From positions 310,001 to 374,000 of the forward strand of contig CAVRNQ010000001.1 in assembly GCA_963722555.1 (NCBI GenBank): a stretch of DNA of 64,000 nt. The letters are read 5' to 3'. Positions 27,072 through 35,138 of this stretch are shown here, piece after piece. The translations under genes and the position numbers were made by a program. The stretch's first letter is position 1, and each line of letters starts with the position of its first letter. The notes beneath the pieces are model-generated. The model was given only the letters and a program-made list of their open reading frames with translations. It was not told where the DNA came from and searched no databases. The DNA comes from Bog-366 sp963722555 (GTDB taxonomy: Bacteria > Acidobacteriota > Terriglobia > UBA7540).

Positions 27072-27111
27072 GCGTTCCTCTCCAGCCAATCAGAAATAGG
27101 CAGCGCCCTTA

Positions 27112-27251
27112 CAGGCTGCGCAAAAACCGCATAGGCTGTCATCCTGAGCGAAGCGAAGGACCCCTGTATTTCGATTTTCAAGCAAGTACCGAGGTCTTTC
27201 GTTGGCTTCGCCTCCTCAGGATGACAGTGTGACGGGTTTTTCCGCAGCCTC
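27112..27251. mobile_element. 140-bp MITE-like element with CAGGCTGCG ends and CCTTA target duplication
   Basis: Ends CAGGCTGCGCAAAAACC and GGGTTTTTCCGCAGCCT are inverted repeats. Both sides carry CCTTA (27107-27111 and 27252-27256), a 5-bp target duplication. The interior contains TGTCATCCTGAG and its inverse CTCAGGATGACA. A longer relative with the same ends lies at 28348-28779. Confidence 0.8.
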
Positions 27252-27285
27252 CTTAGGCGCCGAAGTCTCTGCTCTTCATAGGGTG

Positions 27286-27750
27286 TTACTCTCCCCGGGT
27301 GAGCGGATATCCTTTCGCCACCCAGTCGGCCCCTAGTCTCGTGGGAAGGTTGAGAACCTTGACGTTTGAGAATCCCATCTGCTTCACCGCTCGAAAGGCG
27401 GGGCGAATATTGGGACATTCCTCCCACGGACAGCAACCGCAATATATGACAATCTCCTGCCGGCGGGGAAGCTTTCCAACAAGCTTTCCCAGCGCCGCCA
27501 GGCCCTCTGTCTTACTGCCAGGGCCCGCATACTGGGACCCTGGAATATGTCCCTGCTTATAAAGCACAAGGAAACCGACCTGCAAGAGGATAATCTTCCC
27601 GGCTTTCACGGCTAACAGTTGGCGATTCAGTTCTACCGCCGGCATGAGATCTGTTTGTGCCCATGGGTCCACGCTGTCCGCGGCCATCTGGCCGACGGCT
27701 GCAAACATTGTCAAGATGAAGGCGGCTGTAAATCCGCGAAGCCTGAACAT
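27286..27750 (-). CDS. Exported single-domain rhodanese
   Basis: 154 residues with a signal peptide (FRLRGFTAAFILTMFAAVG). One rhodanese domain follows; the substrate-entry motif LYKQGHIPGSQYAGPG and the catalytic loop IVIYCGCCPWEECPNI are visible. The loop holds three cysteines and is longer than the usual CxxGxR, ending in acidic residues. The catalytic Cys is most likely the first. It probably transfers sulfur or handles thiols in the periplasm. Its neighbours are repeats and the NagB-like operon; no partner is evident. Confidence 0.87.
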   Translation of the reverse strand: MFRLRGFTAAFILTMFAAVGQMAADSVDPWAQTDLMPAVELNRQLLAVKAGKIILLQVGFLVLYKQGHIPGSQYAGPGSKTEGLAALGKLVGKLPRRQEIVIYCGCCPWEECPNIRPAFRAVKQMGFSNVKVLNLPTRLGADWVAKGYPLTRGE

Positions 27751-27837
27751 GATTAACCGCTCGCAGTCTGGTCTCCCCTCCCCGCTAGTTATTTTGCCAT
27801 GAGGGTTCCGTTTTGAGAATCGGGAGACCGGGAGATT

Positions 27838-28169
27838 GGTGATCGGATCATCGGTTCATTGGCCCAGCGGGTGATTGAACAGCCCTCTCCCAGGGGAGGC
27901 TGTCTCAAAACCCCTGTAGCGCCGGTGTCCCCACCGGCAACCGGCGCTGAGGACATCGCCGCTACAAAGACGAATCGCCGCTCACAGAGCGGCGCTACAG
28001 CGTGCTACGCCGAGTTTTGAGACAGCCTCAAGGGGAGAGGGTGGCGAGCGTAACGAGCAGGGGGCCCCGAGCGCCGGGGGTGAGGGGGCGTGCTGTTCGC
28101 CACAGGCCACCAATTTCCCTCATTCCTCGAGTCGAACCCGCCGATAACCGATACGGGGAAGTGTGTCAC
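27838..28169. repeat. About 200-bp GC-rich interspersed repeat, interrupted by a MITE
   Basis: The two flanks (27838-27895 and 28030-28169) join into one copy of the repeat that is intact, in the opposite orientation, at 34593-34806. Shared parts include TGATCGGATCATCGGTTCAT, the AGAGGGTGGCGAGCG block, CCCCGAGCGCCGGGGGTGAG and GGGGAAGTGTGTCAC. The break lies at the tip of the repeat's CCCTCTCCC/GGGAGAGGG hairpin. Confidence 0.8.
27896..28029. mobile_element. 134-bp MITE with GAGGCTGTCTCAAAAC ends (copy A)
   Basis: Ends GAGGCTGTCTCAAAAC and GTTTTGAGACAGCCTC are perfect inverted repeats. The flanks CAGGG and AAGGG are a near-perfect 5-bp target duplication. The interior has GTAGCGCCGGTG and CCGCTCACAGAGCGGCGCTA palindromic segments shared with copy B at 61463-61583. 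It is inserted inside an older repeat. Confidence 0.88.
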
Positions 28170-28230
28170 GGCCGCCGGTGGAATCGGGAGATCATGAGAT
28201 CGCGCAATAGTCTGATCGGACGATTGCGCG

Positions 28231-28330
28231 CTAGTACTTAGTGACATGGTTTCGCGTCAAATCGAAGTTAATGAAAATTAGACACTTGCGTTCCCAGGAA
28301 GCTACGCGGATTTAAGTCACCAAGTACTAG
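28231..28330. mobile_element. 100-bp inverted-repeat element with CTAGTACTTAGTGAC ends
   Basis: CTAGTACTTAGTGAC (28231-28245) and GTCACCAAGTACTAG (28316-28330) pair over 15 bases with one mismatch. GATCGGACG occurs just outside on both sides. The centre is AT-rich with no coding capacity. A further small non-autonomous element is likely. Confidence 0.6.
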
Positions 28331-28347
28331 AGCGATCGGACGCTTTA

Positions 28348-28779
28348 CAGGCTGCGGAAAAACCGCCAAAGCTGTCATCCTGAGGAGCCGCAGGCGGTCC
28401 TGAGTGAAACGAAGGAAGGACCTCTGCATTTGCCTGATTCTACAAATGCAGAGGTTCTTCGCTTCACTCTGCAGAAACCCGACGCGTAAGTCATTTAGAT
28501 TCAGTATTGCATGCGCTGTCATTCTGAGCCCGCATTTTGGGCGAAGAACCCCCGTAGTTTAATCTGTTCGCCAACCCACCGCGAACTGCCGGGGTCCTTC
28601 GCGCAGTTTATCCTGAGTCAACTGAAAAGGATCCTTCGCTGCGCTCAGGATGACAGACGAAGGACTCAGGATGACAGCGAGGGGCATGGGTTCTCTTTGT
28701 CGAGTTTCTGCTCATCATGGGCAGCCGAAAGGCCGTCAATGCTCAGAATGACAGCACCTACGAGTTTTTCCGCAGCCTG
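28348..28779. mobile_element. 432-bp composite element with CAGGCTGCGG ends and TTTA target duplication
   Basis: Ends CAGGCTGCGGAAAAACC and GTTTTTCCGCAGCCTG. TTTA occurs directly outside both ends (28344-28347 and 28780-28783). The interior holds several TGTCATCCTGAG / CTCAGGATGACAG arms and ACAAATGCAGAGGTTCTTCG-type hairpins, so other copies have probably inserted into it. It ends about 270 bases before the methyltransferase gene. Confidence 0.75.
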
Positions 28780-29050
28780 TTTAGCGCCCAAGAAATTTAA
28801 TCCCCGCACGTCCTCACTTATACCATGCTGAATCAGGAATTCTAACCCCAAATTTCTCAACACGGAGTGGGCAGGGCATAGGCGTTAAATTCAGGGAGCG
28901 ACGCCCCAGGTTCAAGCCCCGATAGGGGCGACATAGTTTGGCCCACCACAAAAGCCGCGGGAGTGCGAGATTCAGATGATCTTGAGCCGCGGGAGCGATG
29001 ATCCTCATCAGGATGCGCCAGCCGCGAACGTTGTGGTATGCTCTGCGGAA

Positions 29051-30682
29051 ATGGACGGAAAAAACAAACTCTATTTTGGCGATAACCTGAAAATTCTTCG
29101 CGATCATGTCGCGGACTCGAGCGTTGACCTGATTTACCTTGACCCGCCCTTCAACTCCAGCGCCACCTATAACGTGCTCTTCAAGGAAAAGAGCGGCGAG
29201 GAATCCGCCGCGCAGATCACGGCCTTTGAGGATACCTGGCAGTGGAGCATTGAAGCAGAGGCGGTGTACAAGGAAATCGTCACGAGCGGCCCGCGCAAGC
29301 TCGCCGACCTTATGCAGGCGTTCCTCGCCTTCCTGGGCCGCAACGACATGATGGCCTATCTCGTGATGATGGCCATTCGGCTGGTGGAATTACACCGCGT
29401 GCTCAAGCCCGCCGGCACGATCTATCTTCACTGTGATATGACAGCAAGCCACTACTTGAAGCTGGTGATGGACGCAGCATTTGGGCCGCTGAATTTCATG
29501 AACGAAATCACGTGGAAGCGCACCCACAGCCACGGGAACGTTGGCCGGAATTACGGCTCGATTTGTGATCTGTTGTTGACCTACACCAAGGGTCAGGGCT
29601 ACACGTGGAATCAGCAATACACCGCGTTTCCGCCCGAGTATGTCGAAGCAACCTTCAAGTACAAAGACCCTGATGGCCGTCGCTGGCAGTCTGTGACCCT
29701 GCGTAACCCAGGTCCCCGGCCAAACCTTCGGTTTCCCTACACGGCAAGCAATGGAGTGACCTATAGGCCACATCCTAACGGATGGGCGTGTGACGCTCAC
29801 AGATTAGCGAAATACGACGCGGAAAAAAGACTGCACTTTCCTTCGAACCCGGCGGGAGCCCTCCGGCTCAAAATGTATCTGGACGAATCCCCAGGAATTA
29901 AGTTGCAGAACCTGTGGGACGACATCGATCCTATCGGCTCGCAAGCCGGGGAGAGGCTGGGTTACCCCACCCAAAAGCCCGAGGCGCTCCTCGATCGCAT
30001 CATCCGGGTTAGTAGCAACGAGGGCGACATCGTGCTCGATCCCTTCTGCGGCTGCGGAACCGCTGTCGCAGCGGCAGAGCGGCTAAAGCGGCGGTGGATC
30101 GGAATTGACGTCACTTACCTTGCCATCAACCTCGTGCAGCGCCGGTTGCGCGACACCTTCGCCGAACAGCTCAGCCCCTACGAAATAATCGGTGCACCAA
30201 CGGACGTGCAGGGCGCGGAAGCCTTGAAAGAAATTAATCCGTATCAGTTCGAGTGGTGGGCGGTGGACCTGGTGAATGCGCGGCCCGCCAAAGACCACAA
30301 GAAGGGCGCGGACACCGGCATCGACGGCTACATCAATTTCTTCGACGACAAGAGCGGCCAGGCCAAGCAGGTGATCGTGCAGGTGAAGAGCGGCTACATC
30401 GGCGTAAACCACGTGCGCGATCTGAAAGGGGTGCTCGACCGCGAGAAGGCCGCCATCGGCGCGCTCATCACCTTGCGCGAGCCCACCAAACCCATGCTCA
30501 CGGAAGCTGCCGCCACGGGCTTCTACGAGTCAAAAGACTTTCCAGGCCGCTATCCCCGCCTGCAAATCCTCACCATCGCCGAATTGCTGGGGGGAAAGAA
30601 GCTCGAATACCCCACCCACCGCGTCGAAACCTTCGCCAAAGCCGAACGGAAGACGAAACACGCGCAGGAACCGCTTTTCTAA
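29051..30682 (+). CDS. DNA methyltransferase fused to a PD-(D/E)XK nuclease domain
   Basis: 543 residues from the ATG at 29051; an in-frame ATG at 28976 has no ribosome site. The N-terminal part is an N6-adenine/N4-cytosine methyltransferase of the beta order: catalytic DPPF at 31-34 first, and the SAM motif DPFCGCGTA at about 330-338 last. Between them is the target-recognition region. The C-terminal part (about 405-530) has an Mrr-like nuclease pattern: GADTGIDGYI (Asp425) and VQVKSG (Gln444, Lys446). So modification and cleavage may be in one chain, as in type IIG-like enzymes, although a single-chain helicase is absent. It faces the nuclease gene at 30757 tail to tail. Confidence 0.85.
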   Translation: MDGKNKLYFGDNLKILRDHVADSSVDLIYLDPPFNSSATYNVLFKEKSGEESAAQITAFEDTWQWSIEAEAVYKEIVTSGPRKLADLMQAFLAFLGRNDMMAYLVMMAIRLVELHRVLKPAGTIYLHCDMTASHYLKLVMDAAFGPLNFMNEITWKRTHSHGNVGRNYGSICDLLLTYTKGQGYTWNQQYTAFPPEYVEATFKYKDPDGRRWQSVTLRNPGPRPNLRFPYTASNGVTYRPHPNGWACDAHRLAKYDAEKRLHFPSNPAGALRLKMYLDESPGIKLQNLWDDIDPIGSQAGERLGYPTQKPEALLDRIIRVSSNEGDIVLDPFCGCGTAVAAAERLKRRWIGIDVTYLAINLVQRRLRDTFAEQLSPYEIIGAPTDVQGAEALKEINPYQFEWWAVDLVNARPAKDHKKGADTGIDGYINFFDDKSGQAKQVIVQVKSGYIGVNHVRDLKGVLDREKAAIGALITLREPTKPMLTEAAATGFYESKDFPGRYPRLQILTIAELLGGKKLEYPTHRVETFAKAERKTKHAQEPLF

Positions 30683-30756
30683 TGAATGGAGGGTATAGCG
30701 GGAAGCCATCACGGTCAATCGCAGTCTAATTGCCCGTGGGCCCTCACCCGTGACCA

Positions 30757-32466
30757 CTAGATTTGGCTGGGGAGCGCTTCTTGACTTGTCAGCAACATTC
30801 TCACCGGCATTAGTGGGCGAATTGATACGGGAATCTTTTCTCCGATTTCTGCTCTCTCAAAATCATGAAGGATGCGATCCGGGCACTTAAATTCCCATTT
30901 CTCCAAATGCACCGCAAAACCGCCAACATGGATTTCATTTCCAAAGAGTTTGAATGCCGTACTTTTGTACACCATTGTGAGGGGGGGTGCGCCACCGGGA
31001 TCCCCCGCGAGCATTTTTGAGGTTTCCAAGCTCTTCACTAAAGTCATCGAAAAGTCGTCGAGCGACAGTGTTCCCCCAGTGGCGAGAGCATAAAGGAGAC
31101 TGACGGATTCATAGTCTTGCTCGCTCATTAGTCCCGGTTCAGGTACTTTGATGCTCACTCCCAGTGTTTCGGATATACAAGCAAGCATGTCGATCCAGAC
31201 TATGCCCTGGTGAGGAATATCAAACCCGAATGGTGGCACTCTGAGCACGCCCAGGCCTTTCTCGTCCCTTAGCGAGTAGAACTCAATGTCACCCCCAGCT
31301 TCCAGTATTCGGAACGCGGCGAGAGCCTTACGCACCTGTCGAACATCCTTCCCAGCGAACCGCTTCTTGAGGTGAGCCTTGCACTTTGTGGTCCGCTTGG
31401 ACGGGGTCGGAAATGCGAAGCTCATTTCGAATGGCAGGTCATCGTTCCTGGTCGAGATTTCCATTTCTTCCGTACCTGCTCGCATTATTTGAAAGTCCAG
31501 CATTTCATAGACCACTCGGTCCTTTTCGCCAATAAAGGAGAGTCGAAGCGGTAGGGGCTGACTCACTGACGCCGAGCGAATAGTGAGAGCGAATTGCCCG
31601 GGTACAAGTCCCAAATCCGAAAGCAAGGGCATCGTCGCTTTGAAGTCACGAATCTCTTCGCCATCGAATTGCTGCGACTGCCCCGTACGGACCAGCGAAT
31701 CCATCTTTTCAATACCCGTTCCGGCTAAAGTGATTGAGAATCCGACAGGGTCCAACAATAGAGCCTGACTGTCACGTGCATATGCCTTTATCGTCTTTCG
31801 CCCGTCCGTGATGGCAGCGACGAGACCCCGTTCTGGAGGGGGCGGGAAAGCGTCGGGGCCCCTCTCACCACCGATCGTCACATCGTATAGGAATCTCGGG
31901 TCCTTTGCCCTTAAACGCTCTATGTATTGCTCTGTGTCCTCACCGGGAATCATTTCTAGTTCGTTTCCAGTGACCTTGTCGGAACGCCCTATCAATTTGC
32001 GCACCTCGTCCAGAAGCAGGGCGTCTGGGAAGTAGTGGCTTCTGAGAGTATGGCGAAAAATCAGCTCTCGGACGATATCCGACCCCTGGACAAGTTCGAT
32101 TGTCAGCCCCCTCGCTGCATACGATGACTGTAGCCGTTGAAACCATCGATGTGCCTTTGTGTCGAAATCTATGTTAAGACATAACACCCACCGGCGGGGC
32201 GAAGAACTAGCGACGGCGTCACGGAGGGACTCCCTAATTTGCCCTTTTTGAGAATCGCCAACAAGCGTCACTTGAAAACTCTTGCACTGCCAAATTGTTG
32301 GTCCGCAGGCCAGGTCACCACAAAAGACGTCCAATCCCTCGTCTCCAGACGCGCCCTCGACATAGCGGACGTTCGCAGAAGGGCACTTTTCCGCCATCAG
32401 CTGAAAGCAGAGCTGCTGAAAGGTGCTAGGGTCCATTTCCTTAAGACGTCGAACAAGCGGGTCCAT
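30757..32466 (-). CDS. Large protein with N-terminal Mrr-like nuclease domain, otherwise unknown
   Basis: 569 residues from the ATG at 32466; the frame is open to 32556. Residues about 10-150 look like a restriction-endonuclease fold: STFQQLCFQLMAEKCP helix, then EGASGDEGLDVF (Asp46) and IWQCKSF (Gln60, Lys62), the D..QxK active site. The following roughly 400 residues are rich in predicted beta strand and match nothing that I recognise. No ATPase or helicase motif is seen. The gene looks less GC-rich than its neighbours (many AT-ending codons), which suggests transfer. Its stop is 74 bases from that of the methyltransferase-nuclease, so the two form a convergent pair flanked by repeats. Confidence 0.72.
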   Translation of the reverse strand: MDPLVRRLKEMDPSTFQQLCFQLMAEKCPSANVRYVEGASGDEGLDVFCGDLACGPTIWQCKSFQVTLVGDSQKGQIRESLRDAVASSSPRRWVLCLNIDFDTKAHRWFQRLQSSYAARGLTIELVQGSDIVRELIFRHTLRSHYFPDALLLDEVRKLIGRSDKVTGNELEMIPGEDTEQYIERLRAKDPRFLYDVTIGGERGPDAFPPPPERGLVAAITDGRKTIKAYARDSQALLLDPVGFSITLAGTGIEKMDSLVRTGQSQQFDGEEIRDFKATMPLLSDLGLVPGQFALTIRSASVSQPLPLRLSFIGEKDRVVYEMLDFQIMRAGTEEMEISTRNDDLPFEMSFAFPTPSKRTTKCKAHLKKRFAGKDVRQVRKALAAFRILEAGGDIEFYSLRDEKGLGVLRVPPFGFDIPHQGIVWIDMLACISETLGVSIKVPEPGLMSEQDYESVSLLYALATGGTLSLDDFSMTLVKSLETSKMLAGDPGGAPPLTMVYKSTAFKLFGNEIHVGGFAVHLEKWEFKCPDRILHDFERAEIGEKIPVSIRPLMPVRMLLTSQEALPSQI

Positions 32467-32624
32467 AGATGGATAAGATGTTACGCCACTCTCCTGCCCA
32501 GTCAAGAGCAAGCGTAGCGCGGACCTGTGCTGTAGGTCCGCGGCTTTCAGATTCAAATCCCCGCGTGCTCATTCGGCTGGCCAACGCACACCATGGGGGA
32601 AGAAGCGAGCGGAGGCAAGCCGCA

Positions 32625-32796
32625 GGTGCTGGTGTCATTTGGAATGAGATCCCTATCGAAACACGGGTCATTCCCGCGAAAGCGGGAATCCAGTCCGTCG
32701 GCAGCGCATTTCCAATGGCTGGCGGAGTAGATTCCCGCTTTCGCGGGAATGACTGCACCTGGGAGCGCCCGTGTCTCGGAAATGACGCCCAGCACT
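32625..32796. repeat. 172-bp element with terminal inverted repeats and REP palindromes (copy 2)
   Basis: Reverse-complement copy of the element at 20156-20329, sharing both palindromes, the AGATTCCCGC spacing and the GGGCGCTCCCAGGTGCAG segment. The left end is GGTGCTGGTGTCATTTG. The right end (AAATGACGCCCAGCAC) has one change from the consensus. It lies upstream of the Mrr-like nuclease gene. Confidence 0.85.
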
Positions 32797-33193
32797 CAAG
32801 CCGCGTAGCGGCGGCAGAATGTGGCCCATGACGACGGCCAAGGGAAGAAAATCTGAATTTCCCATGGCCGCGCCGCCAAGACCACGGCGCGGTGGAAAAG
32901 CCGCAAGGCTGGAGAGCGAGCCTTGCGCTACATTTTCTTGTGTTTCTCCCCAGCCATGGGGAAAAGCAGCAGAACAAGAAACGAGCCCCGGCAGGGGCGA
33001 CAGAAATAATCGACCACTGCAAGCGGCAGAGCCGCGCTCCGCTTGCTTGACCACCCCTGGGCCCCTCCTGAACCAGGAGGGGAATATGTCGGACAATTAG
33101 GCGCTTTTCCTAGAAGATTTTCTCTGCCAGCCGGGAAGGCCCATGACATGTTGTCTTAATTTGTAGGCTGTAGTGTGTAGTCTCATTATATTC
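32797..33193. other. Non-coding stretch with GC-rich repeat fragments
   Basis: I see no gene. It carries small dyads such as AGCCCCGGCAGGGGCGA near 32980 (a relative, GCCCCGATAGGGGCGACA, lies near 28917) and GCCCCTCCTGAACCAGGAGG near 33060. Base composition turns AT-rich after about 33150. Confidence 0.45.
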
Positions 33194-33222
33194 TTGACAA
33201 ATGCAATAACCTTGTGTACACT
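33194..33222 (+). promoter_or_regulatory. Consensus-like sigma-70 promoter
   Basis: TTGACA (33194-33199), a 17-base spacer, then TACACT (33217-33222) in an AT-rich stretch. A GCCAGCGCCCGCTGGC hairpin follows at about 33234. It most likely drives the gene at 33356. Confidence 0.65.
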
Positions 33223-33355
33223 AGGTCTTGAGGCCAGCGCCCGCTGGCCGGTACGAAGGGCTTGCTGAATGCTAACTACTGACTGCTGAACGCGTTCCCC
33301 CTATGGCCTTGCACTTTGGGGAGGCCTTTCCGGGAGGAAATGGAGAGAGGTTTCC

Positions 33356-34303
33356 ATGTCCCTGATCCAAAAACACAAAATGACGGAGAAGAACCTGGCT
33401 TCGAATCGGGCCAACGGGCGGCGGACGGGAGGCGCGGTGACGCCGGCGGGCAAGGCGCGGTCAGCGGCGGCGAACCTGCGGCACGGCTACTACTCGAAGT
33501 CGGCGGAGGTGGCTTTGGCCGCCCTGGGAGAAGATGCGGCGGAGTTCAAGCGCCGGCTGGAATCGCTGCTGGCCACCTGGCAGCCCGCCAATGCTCTGGA
33601 AATGGGCTTGGTGATGCGCATGGCTCGCGCCCTGTGGCGGATGGAGCGCTTTGACCGCATCCAGGAAAGCCTGGCGGTGAAGCACCTGGAGCGAGCGCTG
33701 GAAACCAAGAAGCGCCTGGAGGCGTGCGTCTGCATGCCGCTCATCGAAAAGCTGGAGCGCCTGAAAGCGCTGTTTGGGGCAGACTGCCTGGATCGGGAGG
33801 GCAGCGTCGGTCCCCAGGATATGAAGCTTTTCGAGCAGGCCCGCGGCGACGTGCCGGAGGAAAAGGCGAATCAGATTCTGCTGCTTCTCCTGCGCCTGCG
33901 CCAAGGCGGTCCGGCAGAAGATCTTTATCCTGAGGCTAGTGAGCTGGCGGAGGCCGGCGAAATCCCGGTGGCGGAAGGGGAGGAGCGAGAAGCGGCGCGC
34001 CAGGAAATTGTCCACTTGCTGGTCCCCGAAATTGAGAGCCTGCAGAGGCGCATCTTCCGGCCCGAGGAAGAGTCTGACGATCCCCACGCACGCTTCGATC
34101 GGGACGAAATTCTGGCAGGGGTCCAGCCGCGCGCGGCGCTGATGACTCGGGGGGAAGAGTCGAGCTTGCGGCAGGTGTGGCGGACCACCAGATTATTGAT
34201 GAAAATCAAACAGGAAGCCCGCATGCAAAAAGATGTTAAAAATGAAGGATGCTCCCAAGATATTGTTGAAAACAAAGGGAGAAAATATACAAATTCTCAT
34301 TAG
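33356..34303 (+). CDS. Acidobacterial helical protein of unknown function (multi-copy type)
   Basis: 315 residues. The ATG at 33356 follows AGAGAGG. The N-terminus has the pattern LASNRANGRRTGGAVTPAGK then ARSAAANLRHG, which recurs in many Acidobacteriota and Planctomycetota proteins of unknown role. The middle is long, charged and helical (RMARALWRMERFDRIQESLA). The last 25 codons are AT-rich, unlike the GC-rich body, and run into the AT-rich repeats that follow, as if the 3' end had been acquired. It has its own strong promoter. No enzymatic motif is seen; a mobile-element link is possible but unproven. Confidence 0.75.
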   Translation: MSLIQKHKMTEKNLASNRANGRRTGGAVTPAGKARSAAANLRHGYYSKSAEVALAALGEDAAEFKRRLESLLATWQPANALEMGLVMRMARALWRMERFDRIQESLAVKHLERALETKKRLEACVCMPLIEKLERLKALFGADCLDREGSVGPQDMKLFEQARGDVPEEKANQILLLLLRLRQGGPAEDLYPEASELAEAGEIPVAEGEEREAARQEIVHLLVPEIESLQRRIFRPEEESDDPHARFDRDEILAGVQPRAALMTRGEESSLRQVWRTTRLLMKIKQEARMQKDVKNEGCSQDIVENKGRKYTNSH

Positions 34304-34492
34304 GCCATTATGTTTGTGAAAACACACAGCTTATATGGAATGCCATTATGTTGATGAAAATACGATAGATAGTTGAATTGATGGGCCAGGAATCGCGAGG
34401 AAACGCCTCAAACCCAGGCCAGGCCGTTATCTTTCAGAAAATAAACAGCTTACACAATTCAATATCATGTAAGACCATTATGTTGATGAAAA
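34304..34492. repeat. Four imperfect AT-rich repeats behind the 33356 gene
   Basis: Units begin at about 34304, 34342, 34432 and 34473, each with the core GCCATTATGTTGATGAAAA or a variant (the third is GCCGTTATCTTTCAGAAAA). Units one and three also share ACAGCTTA. Spacing is irregular (38, 90, 41), and no uniform spacers are present, so it is not a CRISPR array. Confidence 0.65.
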
Positions 34493-34592
34493 GGTTGGGG
34501 ATAAGAAAAGGAACAAAATGTCCATTCTTTTTGTCCTGGAACCTTCGACCGCGATGGACAATTGACCAGATTCTCACCGACCCCCCCCGGCT

Positions 34593-34806
34593 GTGACACA
34601 CTTCCCCGTATCGGATATCGGTGGGTTCGACTCGAGGGATGAGGGAAACTGAGTGGCCCGTGGCGAACAGCACGCCCCCTCACCCCCGGTGCTCGGGGCC
34701 CCCTCCTCGCTACGCTCGCCACCCTCTCCCCTCGGAGAGGGCTGTGCAATCACCCCATGGGCCGATGAACCGAAGATGCGATTGCCCATCACCGGATGAT
34801 CCGATC
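34593..34806. repeat. Intact copy of the GC-rich interspersed repeat
   Basis: It runs from GTGACACACTTCCCCGTATC to GGATGATCCGATC and contains CCTCACCCCCGGTGCTCGGGG plus the CCCTCTCCCC/GGAGAGGG hairpin. It gives the empty-site sequence for the copy at 27838-28169, which carries a MITE. A short partial repeat of its left end recurs at about 34900-34930. Confidence 0.8.
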
Positions 34807-35138
34807 GCAAAAGCAGCGACATGAGACGAGTGCCCCGTGACGAGAAGCAGGCAAAGGCCGAAGGCGGAAAGGCAGGGAGCGCCGACGGCCAAACCCCAGC
34901 GTGACACACTACCCCACATCGGCTATCGGTAGTGTCAGGTGAGAAGATGAATCAATTTGCTGACTGCAAAAATCGCAAATCGCAAATCGCTCAATCACCC
35001 GATCTCCCGATGGCCAGCCCCGCCCTTCCAAACCCGTGGTGAGAAATCCGGCTTACTGTCAACCCTGGAGTGGGGCAGGACACGAGCACACCCATGCAAC
35101 GATTCACTCACCCAACGTGCAGGCAGGCGGGCTGGACA
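34807..35138. other. Non-coding stretch downstream of the GH88 gene
   Basis: I see no credible gene. It holds a partial repeat end (GTGACACACTACCCCACATC at about 34900) and an AAATCGCAAATCGCAAATCGC triplet near 34968. Confidence 0.4.

Noticed and set aside
34304..34492. Possible CRISPR array
   Set aside because: Only four divergent units with unequal spacing (38, 90, 41), no uniform spacer length, and no cas gene.
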